This document shows positions 47,419-55,802 of a stretch of 64,000 nucleotides of DNA, piece by piece. How positions within the stretch are numbered: position 1 is the first letter of the stretch; each line of letters begins with the position of its first letter. A program made the position numbers and the translations under genes. The notes beneath the pieces are model-generated. The model saw only the letters and a list, made by a program, of their open reading frames with translations. It searched no databases and was not told where the DNA came from. Origin of the DNA: Aliivibrio fischeri ATCC 7744 = JCM 18803 = DSM 507 (GTDB lineage Bacteria > Pseudomonadota > Gammaproteobacteria > Enterobacterales > Vibrionaceae); assembly GCF_023983475.1 (NCBI RefSeq), contig NZ_CP092712.1, positions 2,666,001-2,730,000 on the forward strand, in the 5' to 3' direction.

Positions 47419-49911
47419 TTAGCTTTCTACTATATTCGCAAAGACTGTAGAATCTAGATCAGGAGCACCGCCCACTCGGTTTTGGAACAAATGAAAGTTT
47501 ACTGTTCTTAATTCATCTATATTGTTATTTTCGATACAATGTATTCCTTGCTGCACACATTCGTTAAACTTAACTTTATCAATAAACGCAGCCTCTTCAG
47601 AACACAAAACCTTAAATTGCTCAACGACAAACCAGTCTTGCTTATACAGAATTTCAAAATTCTTTGAGCGTAGTTCATCCATTGCCACCTCAAAGTCATG
47701 TGACTTACTTGCAATTGCATTTTGGGCAGTATTCATAAGCTTTATAACCACTGCGTGATCTGATTCTTCAGCATACTGTTCAATGTATTCACTATAAGTA
47801 TTTTTCATCTTATCGAACTCTAGTGCTCTGATAGTTGATAAGTTTTGACTTCTAACTTTTGACAACTGACGCTTGGCTTCCAGTAGCTTTTCCATTGCTT
47901 CCTGAGATTCTTCAGGGGTAACTGCTCTCTGATTCTTTTCTTCTGCCAAAACCACATTTTCGAATACTCGATTAATTTCATCATTATCTAGAATATCTCG
48001 TATCTCGCTAACTCGCTCTTTTAAGCTATCGGTTTCCATAGAAATAATTGCTTTTGAATCAGCATGGTTGATTTGGTTTTCTTGTCGAGAGTAGAAATTC
48101 TTACCTGAGTTAAATACACCACCAATACATGGTATTGATACCTCTAAATTGATCGCACCGGAATCAAAAATTTCATAAATACACTCAATGTCAGCACCCG
48201 CTGGTACGACTCCAACCTCAAAATCATGGCCAGAAATTTTCAGCACACCCACAGGTCTGTTGTCTGTTACAGGATCCTCTATGTCACCTTCCCAAAGCTT
48301 TATATTTATACTATTGTCCGTGCCTGCCCTAAGAGTTTCTGCCGCCTTAAACATCTTTGTACCTTTAACCGGTAACGAGTCGCCTGATTTGACCAAGTAC
48401 GACAAACTAGATTTACCACCTAAACTACTCAGTGCTTCGATCGAGATCGAGTGGGATGCTGGTATAGCCTCTACTGTTGCAGATGTTTTTGTAATAGAGA
48501 TTTGACTATCATTTATTGCTACCGTATTACCTAAAGGGTCAAATACGAACACTTTGAATAGGTTTTCCCCCATAATTCCCAGTGGGACTGTAATCGTTGA
48601 CATAGCCTCAAGAGCAACTCTACCCGACGTCCAACCAGTGCTGATACTATCGACTTGATATTCATAACCCTCTGTATAGTCATCAAATTTAATTGCTATC
48701 TTCGATGCTTTGTTAGGAGTTCTAGCTTGAAATTTGAATACCAAAGATAGTGCCCCCTTAGACTCAATGACTCCACGAGATGACTTTCTTTCACGATTTT
48801 GTGTGGTCCAATCTATTGACTCTGCAAAAATACTTGCGCCTTCAGCTACAGCTGTCATCGGGTTTACTTCGGTTGAACCTTTAATCCCCAATTCAAAACA
48901 GACCTTGTCACGAAGCGGCTTGTAATTAGTTGGTCCGCCAACAAATACAACTCTCTCAATATAATCAGGGGTAAGGTGCGCTTTTGATAAAGCCTCTCGT
49001 GCGGCCTCAACAGACTCTAGAACTAAGTTATTAATTAGATGGTCAAACTCATCTCTAGAAATCTCAATATCTAAATACATCTCTTCACCGTCGAGATCAA
49101 ACTCTCTGATCTCTGTTTCTGACAATGAAATTACTGCTGCCTCTTTAGATGATAACTCAATCTTAGCCCTCTCGGCCGCATAGTTTGCCATTCTCACCAT
49201 GGTTGAATACTTAGGATCAACGAGAAAGTTATCAGGCAAATTGAAGTTATTCCTTAACCATGGTTTAACAATTTTATCCATAAGGAGTCGGTCAAAATCA
49301 CGACCTCCACACATAGCAATTCCACCATGAGATAGAAGATTTACTTTACCTCTATGACTTTCTGCGATCGCAATATCAAGGGTGCCACCACCTAAATCGT
49401 AAACAAGAAAAGTACCATCCAATGCCCCTTCTTTCATAACGCTCATTACAGCGGCAACTGGTTCTTGCATCAAAGCAACGTTATTTATACCAGCCAAGTT
49501 GGCTGCATCAACAGTTGCATCTTTTTGCATTTGGTTGAATGCTGCTGGAACAGTAATAACAACACCAGTTTCTGGGTCTAGTCGAAGCTCTTCATTCAAG
49601 TATCCATAGAGCGTTTTCAAAACTTCAGCAGAGCACTGCTCTGGTGTTTTTACTTCATTAACGGCTTTAAATTCTATTGGGGTACTCGTTCCCATCAACC
49701 TTTTAAAAAGTACAGCTGAATTACTTGGACTACGTGCAGCTTGTTCATAAGCTCGTTGCCCAACTAACTTATTGCCTCGCCTGTCGAGATAAATCGCAGA
49801 TGGAGTAATGTCATTTTGTTCAGGGCTTTTCCATATTTTTGTTTTTTGACCATCAAATGATGCTATTGCACTGTTCGTAGTACCCAGATCGATCCCAACA
49901 AAGTTTTTCAT
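47419..49911 (-). CDS. long Hsp70/DnaK-family protein
   Basis: The 830 residues exceed DnaK (638). The nucleotide-binding domain is complete: phosphate-1 GIDLGTTNSAIA (6-17), Lys70 in LFKRLMG at the DnaK catalytic position, phosphate-2 YDLGGGTLDIAI (171-182), and the adenosine motif VVFVGGPTNYKPLRDKV. After about residue 375 the sequence departs from DnaK. Two or more beta-rich segments are followed by a helical, charged C-terminus (about 620-800). It has no EEVD-like tail. It overlaps the upstream small gene by 4 bp. It is separate from housekeeping dnaK, which would neighbour dnaJ. Confidence 0.93.
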   Translation of the reverse strand: MKNFVGIDLGTTNSAIASFDGQKTKIWKSPEQNDITPSAIYLDRRGNKLVGQRAYEQAARSPSNSAVLFKRLMGTSTPIEFKAVNEVKTPEQCSAEVLKTLYGYLNEELRLDPETGVVITVPAAFNQMQKDATVDAANLAGINNVALMQEPVAAVMSVMKEGALDGTFLVYDLGGGTLDIAIAESHRGKVNLLSHGGIAMCGGRDFDRLLMDKIVKPWLRNNFNLPDNFLVDPKYSTMVRMANYAAERAKIELSSKEAAVISLSETEIREFDLDGEEMYLDIEISRDEFDHLINNLVLESVEAAREALSKAHLTPDYIERVVFVGGPTNYKPLRDKVCFELGIKGSTEVNPMTAVAEGASIFAESIDWTTQNRERKSSRGVIESKGALSLVFKFQARTPNKASKIAIKFDDYTEGYEYQVDSISTGWTSGRVALEAMSTITVPLGIMGENLFKVFVFDPLGNTVAINDSQISITKTSATVEAIPASHSISIEALSSLGGKSSLSYLVKSGDSLPVKGTKMFKAAETLRAGTDNSINIKLWEGDIEDPVTDNRPVGVLKISGHDFEVGVVPAGADIECIYEIFDSGAINLEVSIPCIGGVFNSGKNFYSRQENQINHADSKAIISMETDSLKERVSEIRDILDNDEINRVFENVVLAEEKNQRAVTPEESQEAMEKLLEAKRQLSKVRSQNLSTIRALEFDKMKNTYSEYIEQYAEESDHAVVIKLMNTAQNAIASKSHDFEVAMDELRSKNFEILYKQDWFVVEQFKVLCSEEAAFIDKVKFNECVQQGIHCIENNNIDELRTVNFHLFQNRVGGAPDLDSTVFANIVES

Positions 49912-50267
49912 TTTTTACTCCCAAGAATAACTGTACCCATCTGTTCAATACCCTTTTCACTCATAATCAAAGGGGATAGTACTTGGTCAATATATAGCTC
50001 TTCACTTTCATCAAAATCATCAATATTTAGTGCTGATACAGCCATGCCAGCATCGTAATCTTGACCTTCTAAATCAATAATTTTCAAACCGCTACTCTCC
50101 AACTCACCAGAAATCTTTTTAACAAACCACTTCAGCTGACTTTGAAAACGAGTTTGATCTTTCATAGACAATTTGGCTAAAACACGCTCATTTGCCTTGG
50201 CAAAACGCCAAGACTCGGAAGCAAGTTCAACTAAAGATTTAAGATATGAATTACTAGGCTCAGACAT
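49908..50267 (-). CDS. small GrpE-like protein, first gene of the cargo operon
   Basis: I chose ATG at 50267 (MSEPSNSYLKSLVELA), with GGGAAG upstream; a frame from 50333 adds 22 unlikely residues. The 119-residue protein has a helical first half (to about 75) and then LKIIDLEGQDYDAGMAVSAL and VLSPLIMSEKGIEQMGTVILG. The second half follows the pattern of the GrpE C-terminal beta domain (G-x-x-hydrophobic-I...G..FDP...AV...D...V...GY....R.A.V.V). Together with its position before an Hsp70, a nucleotide-exchange-factor role is inferred, not shown. The stop overlaps the Hsp70 start (ATGA). Confidence 0.7.
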   Translation of the reverse strand: MSEPSNSYLKSLVELASESWRFAKANERVLAKLSMKDQTRFQSQLKWFVKKISGELESSGLKIIDLEGQDYDAGMAVSALNIDDFDESEELYIDQVLSPLIMSEKGIEQMGTVILGSKK

Positions 50268-50372
50268 AACACTTCCCAAATATGGATGATGAGGGTTCTC
50301 ACAACAACCCGAATTATGTAGACAATGTATCATATTGTACTTTTGTCGAACATTGCTCTAGGGCATATTGAA

Positions 50373-50390
50373 TACGGATAATTTTCCGTA
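50373..50390. promoter_or_regulatory. inverted repeat upstream of the cargo operon
   Basis: TACGGA and TCCGTA form perfect 6-bp arms with a 6-bp AT spacer, about 106 bp upstream of the first cargo gene. It is a candidate operator. No regulator gene is present in the element. Confidence 0.3.
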
Positions 50391-50554
50391 CCAACGATTT
50401 TTGTAGTGGTTATTGAATCAAAGTCCTCTCAATAGCCTTATCCAAAGTTCTATCCATGCAGTCTCATACTCACTTTCGATTCTAAGAACCGTTTCACCAT
50501 CTACTTTTTTGGTTCTAAAAATGGCTTAATTTCACCCACTACTGAACAATGCTC

Positions 50555-50803
50555 TTAGTTTGCTTTGGCATCGTCAAGCAATGTGTACCCTCCTCTAATT
50601 TGGTATTGATCATCCAATTTTGTACAATGTCGAGCAACAAAAGCTTTAGGTTACTTTGCTAACCTAGCAGCAAGAACAATGACATATTGTTTGGAGAATG
50701 GATATTCGACTTCGATATCAATAAGTGGCTTTATCCACTTCAAGTTCATTTTGACGTCGTTGGAAACTTCTTGATCGGTAAAAATGGGACAGGGTACTTT
50801 CAT
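50555..50803 (-). pseudogene. small ORF interrupted by a stop codon, remnant in the Tn7-like element
   Basis: An ATG at 50803 with a strong GGGAGG site opens a 50-codon frame (MKVPCPIFTDQEVSNDVKMN onward) that ends TAA at 50651. The same frame continues for 31 further codons (VARHCTKLDDQYQIRGGYTL) to 50555, so an 82-codon gene with one nonsense change is likely. Upstream, another fragment without a start (LIDFADGSQLTLPVKLALEF) overlaps its ATG by TGA sharing (50800-50930) and recalls DUF2442-like proteins. The function is unknown. The rest of 50334-50994 shows no gene. Confidence 0.4.
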
Positions 50804-50994
50804 AATACCTCCCAGTATACTTTCTCTACTTGAAGTTTTTCGGCAATGAGTTTGTCACCAAACTCTAGAGCGAGCTTTACAGGAAGCGTTAGCTGGGAAC
50901 CATCGGCAAAATCGATGAGTAAGCCTTTTTCTTAAGGGTGACGAATATATAGTTATCGGCAAATAATTAAAGAGTCAGCAAACGGAATTGGAAA

Positions 50995-51237
50995 CTACTC
51001 TCGAGTATTGATGACCTCGTTACACCAATCGAATAGCAAAAATGCCGCAAACTCAATTCCTGAATGAAAGTAGTATGCTCGGACAACAGTAGCACTCTTA
51101 ACACGAACACTTTCTCTTGAGCTACCAAACTCTCCGACTTTTATGAAAGGAACGTGATCTTTTCGCGTCCCTTCGCCTCGCTTTTCATCTAAACGCTTTT
51201 GGTCTTTCTTATTGAGTGGCTTATCTGCATCTGACAT
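50995..51237 (-). pseudogene. tnsA: truncated TnsA, Tn7-type transposase endonuclease subunit
   Basis: Eighty residues correspond to the N-terminal part of TnsA: GEGTRKDHVPFIKVGEF, SGIEFAAFLLFDWCNEV and a final TRE, where intact proteins continue DIREQFPL. The first catalytic acid (Glu in SGIEF) is present. The later Asp and Lys of the catalytic triad are lost, because a stop follows directly and no further tns gene is found. TnsA makes the 5' cuts in cut-and-paste transposition, so the element cannot move with its own proteins. The start is 68 bp inside the right end, pointing away from glmS as in Tn7. Confidence 0.85.
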
Positions 51238-51270
51238 AAAAAACTCTTGCTAAGCTAAACTTAGCAAGAG
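51238..51270 (-). terminator. right-end terminator carried by the Tn7-like element
   Basis: On the minus strand the perfect 11-bp stem CTCTTGCTAAG/CTTAGCAAGAG with loop TTTAG is followed by TTTTTT, ending just before the tnsA start. It would stop glmS transcripts from entering the element, replacing the displaced native terminator. Confidence 0.88.
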
Positions 51271-51279
51271 GTAAAAAAC

Positions 51280-51304
51280 AATCAAACGTTATTGTCTTCC
51301 GACA
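51280..51304 (-). repeat. right terminal end of the Tn7-like element
   Basis: Read inward on the minus strand it is TGTCGGAAGACAATAACG followed by TTTGATT. It matches the left end at 21 of 26 positions and canonical Tn7 ends in TGT.GG..GACAATAA. Only one TnsB-like site is recognisable here, where Tn7 has four overlapping sites. Confidence 0.85.
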
Positions 51305-51365
51305 ATTCCATTATAGAACAATTAAAACCTACTCCACCGTCACCGCTTTAGCTAAGTTACGAGGC
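51305..51365 (-). other. attTn7 target region
   Basis: The last codons of glmS (NLAKAVTVE) and 24 bp of downstream DNA. In Tn7 the TnsD protein reads the 3' end of glmS and directs insertion about 25 bp past the stop. The right end of the present element is exactly there. Confidence 0.75.
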
Positions 51366-53161
51366 TGATCGACATCCGTTCCTTTGATTAATGCAACATG
51401 GTACGAAAGCAGCTGCATCGGAATAGTGTAGTAAATTGGGGCAGTAATATCACTCACATGAGGCATAGTAATGATCTTCATGCTTTCATCCGCTTCAAAG
51501 CCCGCTTGCTCATCAGCAAATACATACAATAAGCCACCACGAGCACGCACTTCTTCTACGTTTGATTTTAGCTTCTCTAGTAAATCATTCGTAGGCGCCA
51601 CCACCACCACTGGCATTTCTGCATCAATAAGCGCTAATGGACCATGCTTTAACTCACCCGCAGCATACGCTTCAGCGTGAATATAAGAGATTTCTTTTAG
51701 CTTCAGAGACGCTTCAACAGCAATTGGATAAAACTCCCCACGACCTAAAAATAATGTGTGATGTTTATCTGCAAAATCTGGGGCTAACGCTTCAATCTCT
51801 TTATCAAACGACAATGCTTGTTCAATTTGAGCCGGCAACGCATGCAGCGCTTCAACAATCTCTTTTTCTTTCTCTTTTGAAATACGATTTTGTTGTTTAC
51901 CTAATGCCGTTACCAACATAAGTAATGCAGCAAGCTGAGTCGTAAATGCTTTGGTTGACGCGACACCAATTTCAGTTCCTGCTCGTGTCATGAAAGCAAA
52001 ATCAGATTCACGAACCAATGAAGAACCCGCTACGTTACATACCGTCATTGCCCCCATGTAACCACGTTCTTTAGCTAAGCGAAGAGCTGCTAACGTATCC
52101 GCCGTTTCACCTGATTGAGATAACGTAATTAATAAACTATTTGGACGAGTTACAAATTTGCGGTAACGGAACTCAGAAGCAATTTCCACATCACAACTAA
52201 CGCCAGCTAATGACTCAAACCAATAGCGTGCTGTCATCCCTGCATTGTAAGAGGTACCACAAGCAATGATTTGTACGTGTTCAACTTTATTTAAAATCTC
52301 AACCGCATTTACACCAATACTTTCTGTTACAACAGAATCATTAGTAATACGCCCTTCCATCGTATTAATTAACGCTTTTGGCTGCTCAAAAACTTCTTTT
52401 TGCATGAAGTGACGATATTGTCCTTTATCACCCGCATCATGCTCTGCATTTGATTCCGTAATGGCACGCTCAACCTGCTCACCACAAGCATCGAATACAC
52501 GGATCTCACGACGAGTAATCTCAGCAACATCCCCTTCTTCAAGATACATAAAGCGACGAGTGACATTCAATAGCGCCAGTTGATCAGACGCTAAAAAGTT
52601 TTCACCAACACCACAACCAATAACAATTGGACTGCCAGATCGAGCAACAACCAAACGTTCTGGTTCACGACGATCCATCACTACTGTACCGTAAGCACCT
52701 TCTAATTGAGTTACTGTTTTCTGAACTGCTTCAAGCAATGAGTCAGACGAACGCAATTCCCATTCAACCAAATGAGCAATCACTTCGGTATCGGTTTGAG
52801 ATTCAAAAATATAGCCACGCTCTTGTAATAAAGTACGTAATGACTCGTGATTCTCAATAATACCGTTGTGAACCAGAGTGATGTCCCCTGATACGTGTGG
52901 GTGTGCGTTCACTTCTGATGGTTCACCATGTGTAGCCCAACGTGTATGAGCGATACCTGTACCACCAACAACATGCGCAGTTTCAACCGCATCAGCAAGT
53001 TCTTTTACCTTACCTAAACGACGAATACGCGTGTAATTATGCTCAGCATCAACAACGGCAACTCCAGCGGAGTCATAACCGCGATACTCTAAACGACGTA
53101 AGCCTTCAACTAAGATCTCAGCAACATCTCTTTGTGCTACCGCACCAACAATCCCACACAT
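51329..53161 (-). CDS. glmS: glutamine--fructose-6-phosphate aminotransferase GlmS
   Basis: Makes glucosamine-6-phosphate, the entry to cell-wall amino sugars. The glutaminase domain starts [13 protein letters not shown] with the N-terminal nucleophile Cys. Two SIS domains follow ([23 protein letters not shown]), and the C-terminus ends AKAVTVE, the conserved segment whose DNA is the Tn7 target. The 610 residues match E. coli (609). A DeoR regulator lies 91 bp upstream. Confidence 0.98.
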   Translation of the reverse strand: MCGIVGAVAQRDVAEILVEGLRRLEYRGYDSAGVAVVDAEHNYTRIRRLGKVKELADAVETAHVVGGTGIAHTRWATHGEPSEVNAHPHVSGDITLVHNGIIENHESLRTLLQERGYIFESQTDTEVIAHLVEWELRSSDSLLEAVQKTVTQLEGAYGTVVMDRREPERLVVARSGSPIVIGCGVGENFLASDQLALLNVTRRFMYLEEGDVAEITRREIRVFDACGEQVERAITESNAEHDAGDKGQYRHFMQKEVFEQPKALINTMEGRITNDSVVTESIGVNAVEILNKVEHVQIIACGTSYNAGMTARYWFESLAGVSCDVEIASEFRYRKFVTRPNSLLITLSQSGETADTLAALRLAKERGYMGAMTVCNVAGSSLVRESDFAFMTRAGTEIGVASTKAFTTQLAALLMLVTALGKQQNRISKEKEKEIVEALHALPAQIEQALSFDKEIEALAPDFADKHHTLFLGRGEFYPIAVEASLKLKEISYIHAEAYAAGELKHGPLALIDAEMPVVVVAPTNDLLEKLKSNVEEVRARGGLLYVFADEQAGFEADESMKIITMPHVSDITAPIYYTIPMQLLSYHVALIKGTDVDQPRNLAKAVTVE

Positions 53162-53235
53162 GGCGACACTCCATTATTCTAAATATATAATTTTTTACTT
53201 TTAACCGTAACTCGACAGCAATAAAAACAACGGTT

Positions 53236-53245
53236 AAAACGAAAC
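53236..53245. promoter_or_regulatory. operator-like motif upstream of glmS
   Basis: AAAACGAAAC lies 75 bp before the glmS start. Its complement GTTTCGTTTT occurs upstream of the deoR gene at 54052-54061, with a near copy (GTTTCGATTT) at 54030-54039. DeoR-family proteins commonly bind TTCGTTT-type motifs, so these are candidate sites for the adjacent regulator. Confidence 0.45.
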
Positions 53246-53252
53246 GTAATAG

Positions 53253-54014
53253 TTAAGCTCTAATCACTTTTACGTTATGTGATTCAATTTTTTGCTGCTG
53301 CTCTGGGCTTAAATCATTATTGGTGATCAGCACATCAATGCTTTCCCATGGCAGCTCTACATTCGGGATTTTTCGACCAATTTTTTCTGATTCAACCATC
53401 AAAATGACCTCACGAGCAACTTCTGACATCACTCGACTTAAACCAACAAGCTCATTGAACGTTGTGGTTCCTCGCTCTAAATCAATCCCATCGGCACCAA
53501 TAAACAACTGATCAAAATCATAGGATCGTAATACCGATTCAGCCACTTTTCCCTGAAACGAATCAGAGTGACTATCCCATGTTCCCCCAGTCATTAATAA
53601 GGTTGGTTCGTTTTCAATCTCTTGTAATGCATTCGCAACAGGCAATGAGTTTGTCATCACAACTAACCCATTTCGTTTCGATAACTGATTAATTAATGCT
53701 GCGGTTGTACTACCACTATCAATAATGATCCGATTATGATCTTTAATCAGTTCCACAGCGGCCATTGCTATAGATAACTTTCGATTCGAAACTTCTTCAC
53801 AATTATCTTCTTGAATGATATTTGATGGCATCAAAACAGCACCACCATACTTACGCATCAGTAACCCATTTTTCTCTAACTCAGTTAAGTCTTTCCTAAT
53901 GGTAACTTCAGATATATCAAATAGGTCTGATAAATGCTCTACGCTCACTTCACCTTGTTCTGTTAATAAAGAAAGGATCATATGACGACGTTGTTTTGTA
54001 TTTCTTTTTGACAT
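53253..54014 (-). CDS. DeoR/GlpR-family transcriptional regulator
   Basis: The N-terminal DeoR helix-turn-helix (about 8-58; VEHLSDLFDISEVTIRKDLT) is followed by a sugar-phosphate-sensing domain (IIDSGSTTAALINQL, FIGADGIDLERGTTTF). The length is 253 residues. It lies directly upstream of glmS in the same direction, and shared motifs suggest it controls glmS and itself in response to an amino-sugar phosphate. The effector is unproven. Confidence 0.9.
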   Translation of the reverse strand: MSKRNTKQRRHMILSLLTEQGEVSVEHLSDLFDISEVTIRKDLTELEKNGLLMRKYGGAVLMPSNIIQEDNCEEVSNRKLSIAMAAVELIKDHNRIIIDSGSTTAALINQLSKRNGLVVMTNSLPVANALQEIENEPTLLMTGGTWDSHSDSFQGKVAESVLRSYDFDQLFIGADGIDLERGTTTFNELVGLSRVMSEVAREVILMVESEKIGRKIPNVELPWESIDVLITNNDLSPEQQQKIESHNVKVIRA

Positions 54015-54029
54015 AAAAAACTCAATAAG

Positions 54030-54061
54030 TTTCGATTTGAAAGAAGTTTAGTTTCGTTTTA
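54030..54061. promoter_or_regulatory. two operator-like motifs upstream of the deoR gene
   Basis: GTTTCGATTT (54030-54039) and GTTTCGTTTT (54052-54061), 22 bp apart, occupy the region 16-47 bp before the start. They match the complement of the glmS upstream motif and suggest autoregulation. Confidence 0.4.
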
Positions 54062-54240
54062 TTTGATTGTCTAGCCCTTCAAATTAATTCGTTTTAAATA
54101 TTAAGATCCTCATAAAAAAGCGATTCAACGCTCTAGAGATCATGAGTTAGAGAGGCAGCGCAGATTTTAGCGACTAAAAATTGCTCAAAACACAAGAGGA
54201 TGTTAATTTTATTTTATAACTTATAAGGAATCTTGTAGCC

Positions 54241-54870
54241 ATGGACGACAACTACACCATTATCATCGCAGACGATCACCCCTTATTTCGCAATGCACTT
54301 TTTCAATCTATCCACATGGCAATCAGTGGTGCAAATCTACTTGAAGCAGACTCATTAGAGGCGTTATTAAAAGTATTAGAGAAAGAACCAGAACCTGATT
54401 TACTGCTCTTAGATTTAAAAATGCCTGGCAGTAATGGCATGTCAGGCTTAATCCAATTACGCTCTCAATATCCTGATTTACCCATTGTGGTTGTGTCAGC
54501 GAGTGAAGAAGCAAGCATTGTCTCTCAAGTTAAAACCCATGGAGCATTCGGTTTTATTCCGAAATCCAGTGACATGAAGTCGCTTATCGGGGCGCTTAAT
54601 CAAATTTTAGCGGGGGATTCTTATTTTCCTGTAGGAGCAATTAAAAACTCAGCGGCTTGCGATGATTTAGCGACAAAAATAGCTGCGCTAACGCCTCAGC
54701 AATATAAAGTACTCGGAATGTTGTCAGATGGATTGCTCAATAAACAAATTGCATATGATTTAGAAGTATCAGAAGCCACAATAAAAGCACACATGACAGC
54801 AATATTTAGAAAGTTAGGAGTGAAGAATCGCACTCAAGCCGTCATTCTTTTACAACAAACGGAAAGTTAA
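54241..54870 (+). CDS. crbR: LuxR-type response regulator, CrbR-like
   Basis: The receiver domain (ADDHPLF; phospho-Asp in LLLLDLKMPG) precedes a LuxR/FixJ helix-turn-helix (LSDGLLNKQIAYDLEVSEAT). The length is 209 residues. In Vibrio cholerae CrbR with CrbS activates acs, the acetyl-CoA synthetase gene of the acetate switch. Here a CrbS-type kinase (57845-61300) and an acetate-type symporter are close by, which supports the name. Confidence 0.82.
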   Translation: MDDNYTIIIADDHPLFRNALFQSIHMAISGANLLEADSLEALLKVLEKEPEPDLLLLDLKMPGSNGMSGLIQLRSQYPDLPIVVVSASEEASIVSQVKTHGAFGFIPKSSDMKSLIGALNQILAGDSYFPVGAIKNSAACDDLATKIAALTPQQYKVLGMLSDGLLNKQIAYDLEVSEATIKAHMTAIFRKLGVKNRTQAVILLQQTES

Positions 54871-54994
54871 CCAAGATATAACACTCTAGATGCTAAAATA
54901 AATTAAACTCTCTTCTACGCTATACCAATCAATATGACTTCACATCATTGATTGGTATTCCATCCCTCTGTGTAACCTAACCTCTGGGAGAATC

Positions 54995-55618
54995 ATGATA
55001 AGTATCCTCGTAACTCAATTTGTTGTTCTTTGGGCCGTAATTGACCCTATTGGCTCAGTTCCTGTCTACCTTTCACAAACTCAACACCTTTCAGCTAAGC
55101 AACGTAAACTGGTTGCCCTAAAAGCCGTTGCTATCGCCACTTTAGTTTTGCTCTTTTTCCTCATTGTTGGTCAATTATTATTAGAAGCAATGCAAATCCC
55201 ATTACCGGCTTTTCAGGTTGCGGGTGGTTTAGTGCTATTAATTTTTGCTCTCACGATGATCTTTGGCGAAAGTAAACCAGAGCAAGAACAAAAAATGAGT
55301 GAGGAAATGAGTCATTCGGATCTTGCTGATCTTGCCGTATACCCTCTAGCTATCCCATCTATCGCTTCACCGGGGGCTATGATGGCTATCGTCATGCTGA
55401 CCGATAATTCTCGTTATTCCCTGCTTGATCAATCCATCACAGCTGGTGTCATGCTCGTTGTTCTATTGATAACGTTAGGTTTATTACTTGGAGCTACATT
55501 TATTCAAAAAGTCATTGGTAATGTTGGATCCGCTATTATTAGTCGAGTCATGGGGTTAATTTTGGCTGCTGTGGCTGTAAATAACTTACTGATGGGAATT
55601 AAAGATTTCTATTTTTAA
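54995..55618 (+). CDS. MarC-family membrane protein (YhgN-like)
   Basis: Six hydrophobic helices in 207 residues, with the family signatures WAVIDPIGSVPVYLS and AVYPLAIPSIASPGAM. The MarC/UPF0056 family has no settled function; the original antibiotic-resistance role was withdrawn. It is a single gene with its own terminator. Confidence 0.87.
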   Translation: MISILVTQFVVLWAVIDPIGSVPVYLSQTQHLSAKQRKLVALKAVAIATLVLLFFLIVGQLLLEAMQIPLPAFQVAGGLVLLIFALTMIFGESKPEQEQKMSEEMSHSDLADLAVYPLAIPSIASPGAMMAIVMLTDNSRYSLLDQSITAGVMLVVLLITLGLLLGATFIQKVIGNVGSAIISRVMGLILAAVAVNNLLMGIKDFYF

Positions 55619-55682
55619 TCGTTAGACCTTGGTATTAATTAACACTGTATTAACATTAAAAATTCAATAACCACTTCACATA

Positions 55683-55708
55683 AAACGCTCATATTTTGGG
55701 CGTTTTTC
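55683..55708 (+). terminator. marC-family gene terminator
   Basis: The stem AAAACGCTC/GGGCGTTTTT (one G-T pair) with loop ATATTTT runs into a T-rich tail, 65 bp after the stop. Confidence 0.8.
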
Positions 55709-55802
55709 TTTATCCGCTCGACTAAAGTTGCACTGTTTTCCTTTTATTCCGCTGCTAACTTCTTTCTTATTACAAACTTTTAACATAAAAAAGGAGCTGG
55801 CT

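Larger units (their letters stand above)
42652..51304. mobile_element. Tn7-like element in attTn7, degenerate transposition module
   Basis: The left end starts TGTCTGAGGACA at 42652; the right end, read on the minus strand from 51304, starts TGTCGGAAGACA. They share 21 of the first 26 bases and the internal motif GTTTGAT, and resemble Tn7 ends (TGTGGGCGGACA). The right end lies 24 bp from the glmS stop, in the standard Tn7 orientation with tnsA nearest glmS. Flanking 5-mers are GTTCC (42647-42651) and ATTCC (51305-51309), a 4/5 match to a target duplication. Of the tns genes only an 80-codon tnsA fragment remains. Cargo: five genes, 42864-50267. Confidence 0.88.

Noticed and set aside
48188-48505. 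Antisense ORF of 105 residues inside the Hsp70 gene
   Set aside because: It lies wholly opposite a strongly supported Hsp70 reading frame and has no ribosome site or recognisable domain.
49908-50333. Zinc-binding N-terminus (Cys/His-rich MIHCLHNSGCCENPHH) on the small cargo protein
   Set aside because: These residues lie before the better start at 50267, with a GGGAAG site, and probably are not translated.
51637-51921. Antisense ORF of 94 residues inside glmS
   Set aside because: Shadow of the conserved glmS coding sequence.
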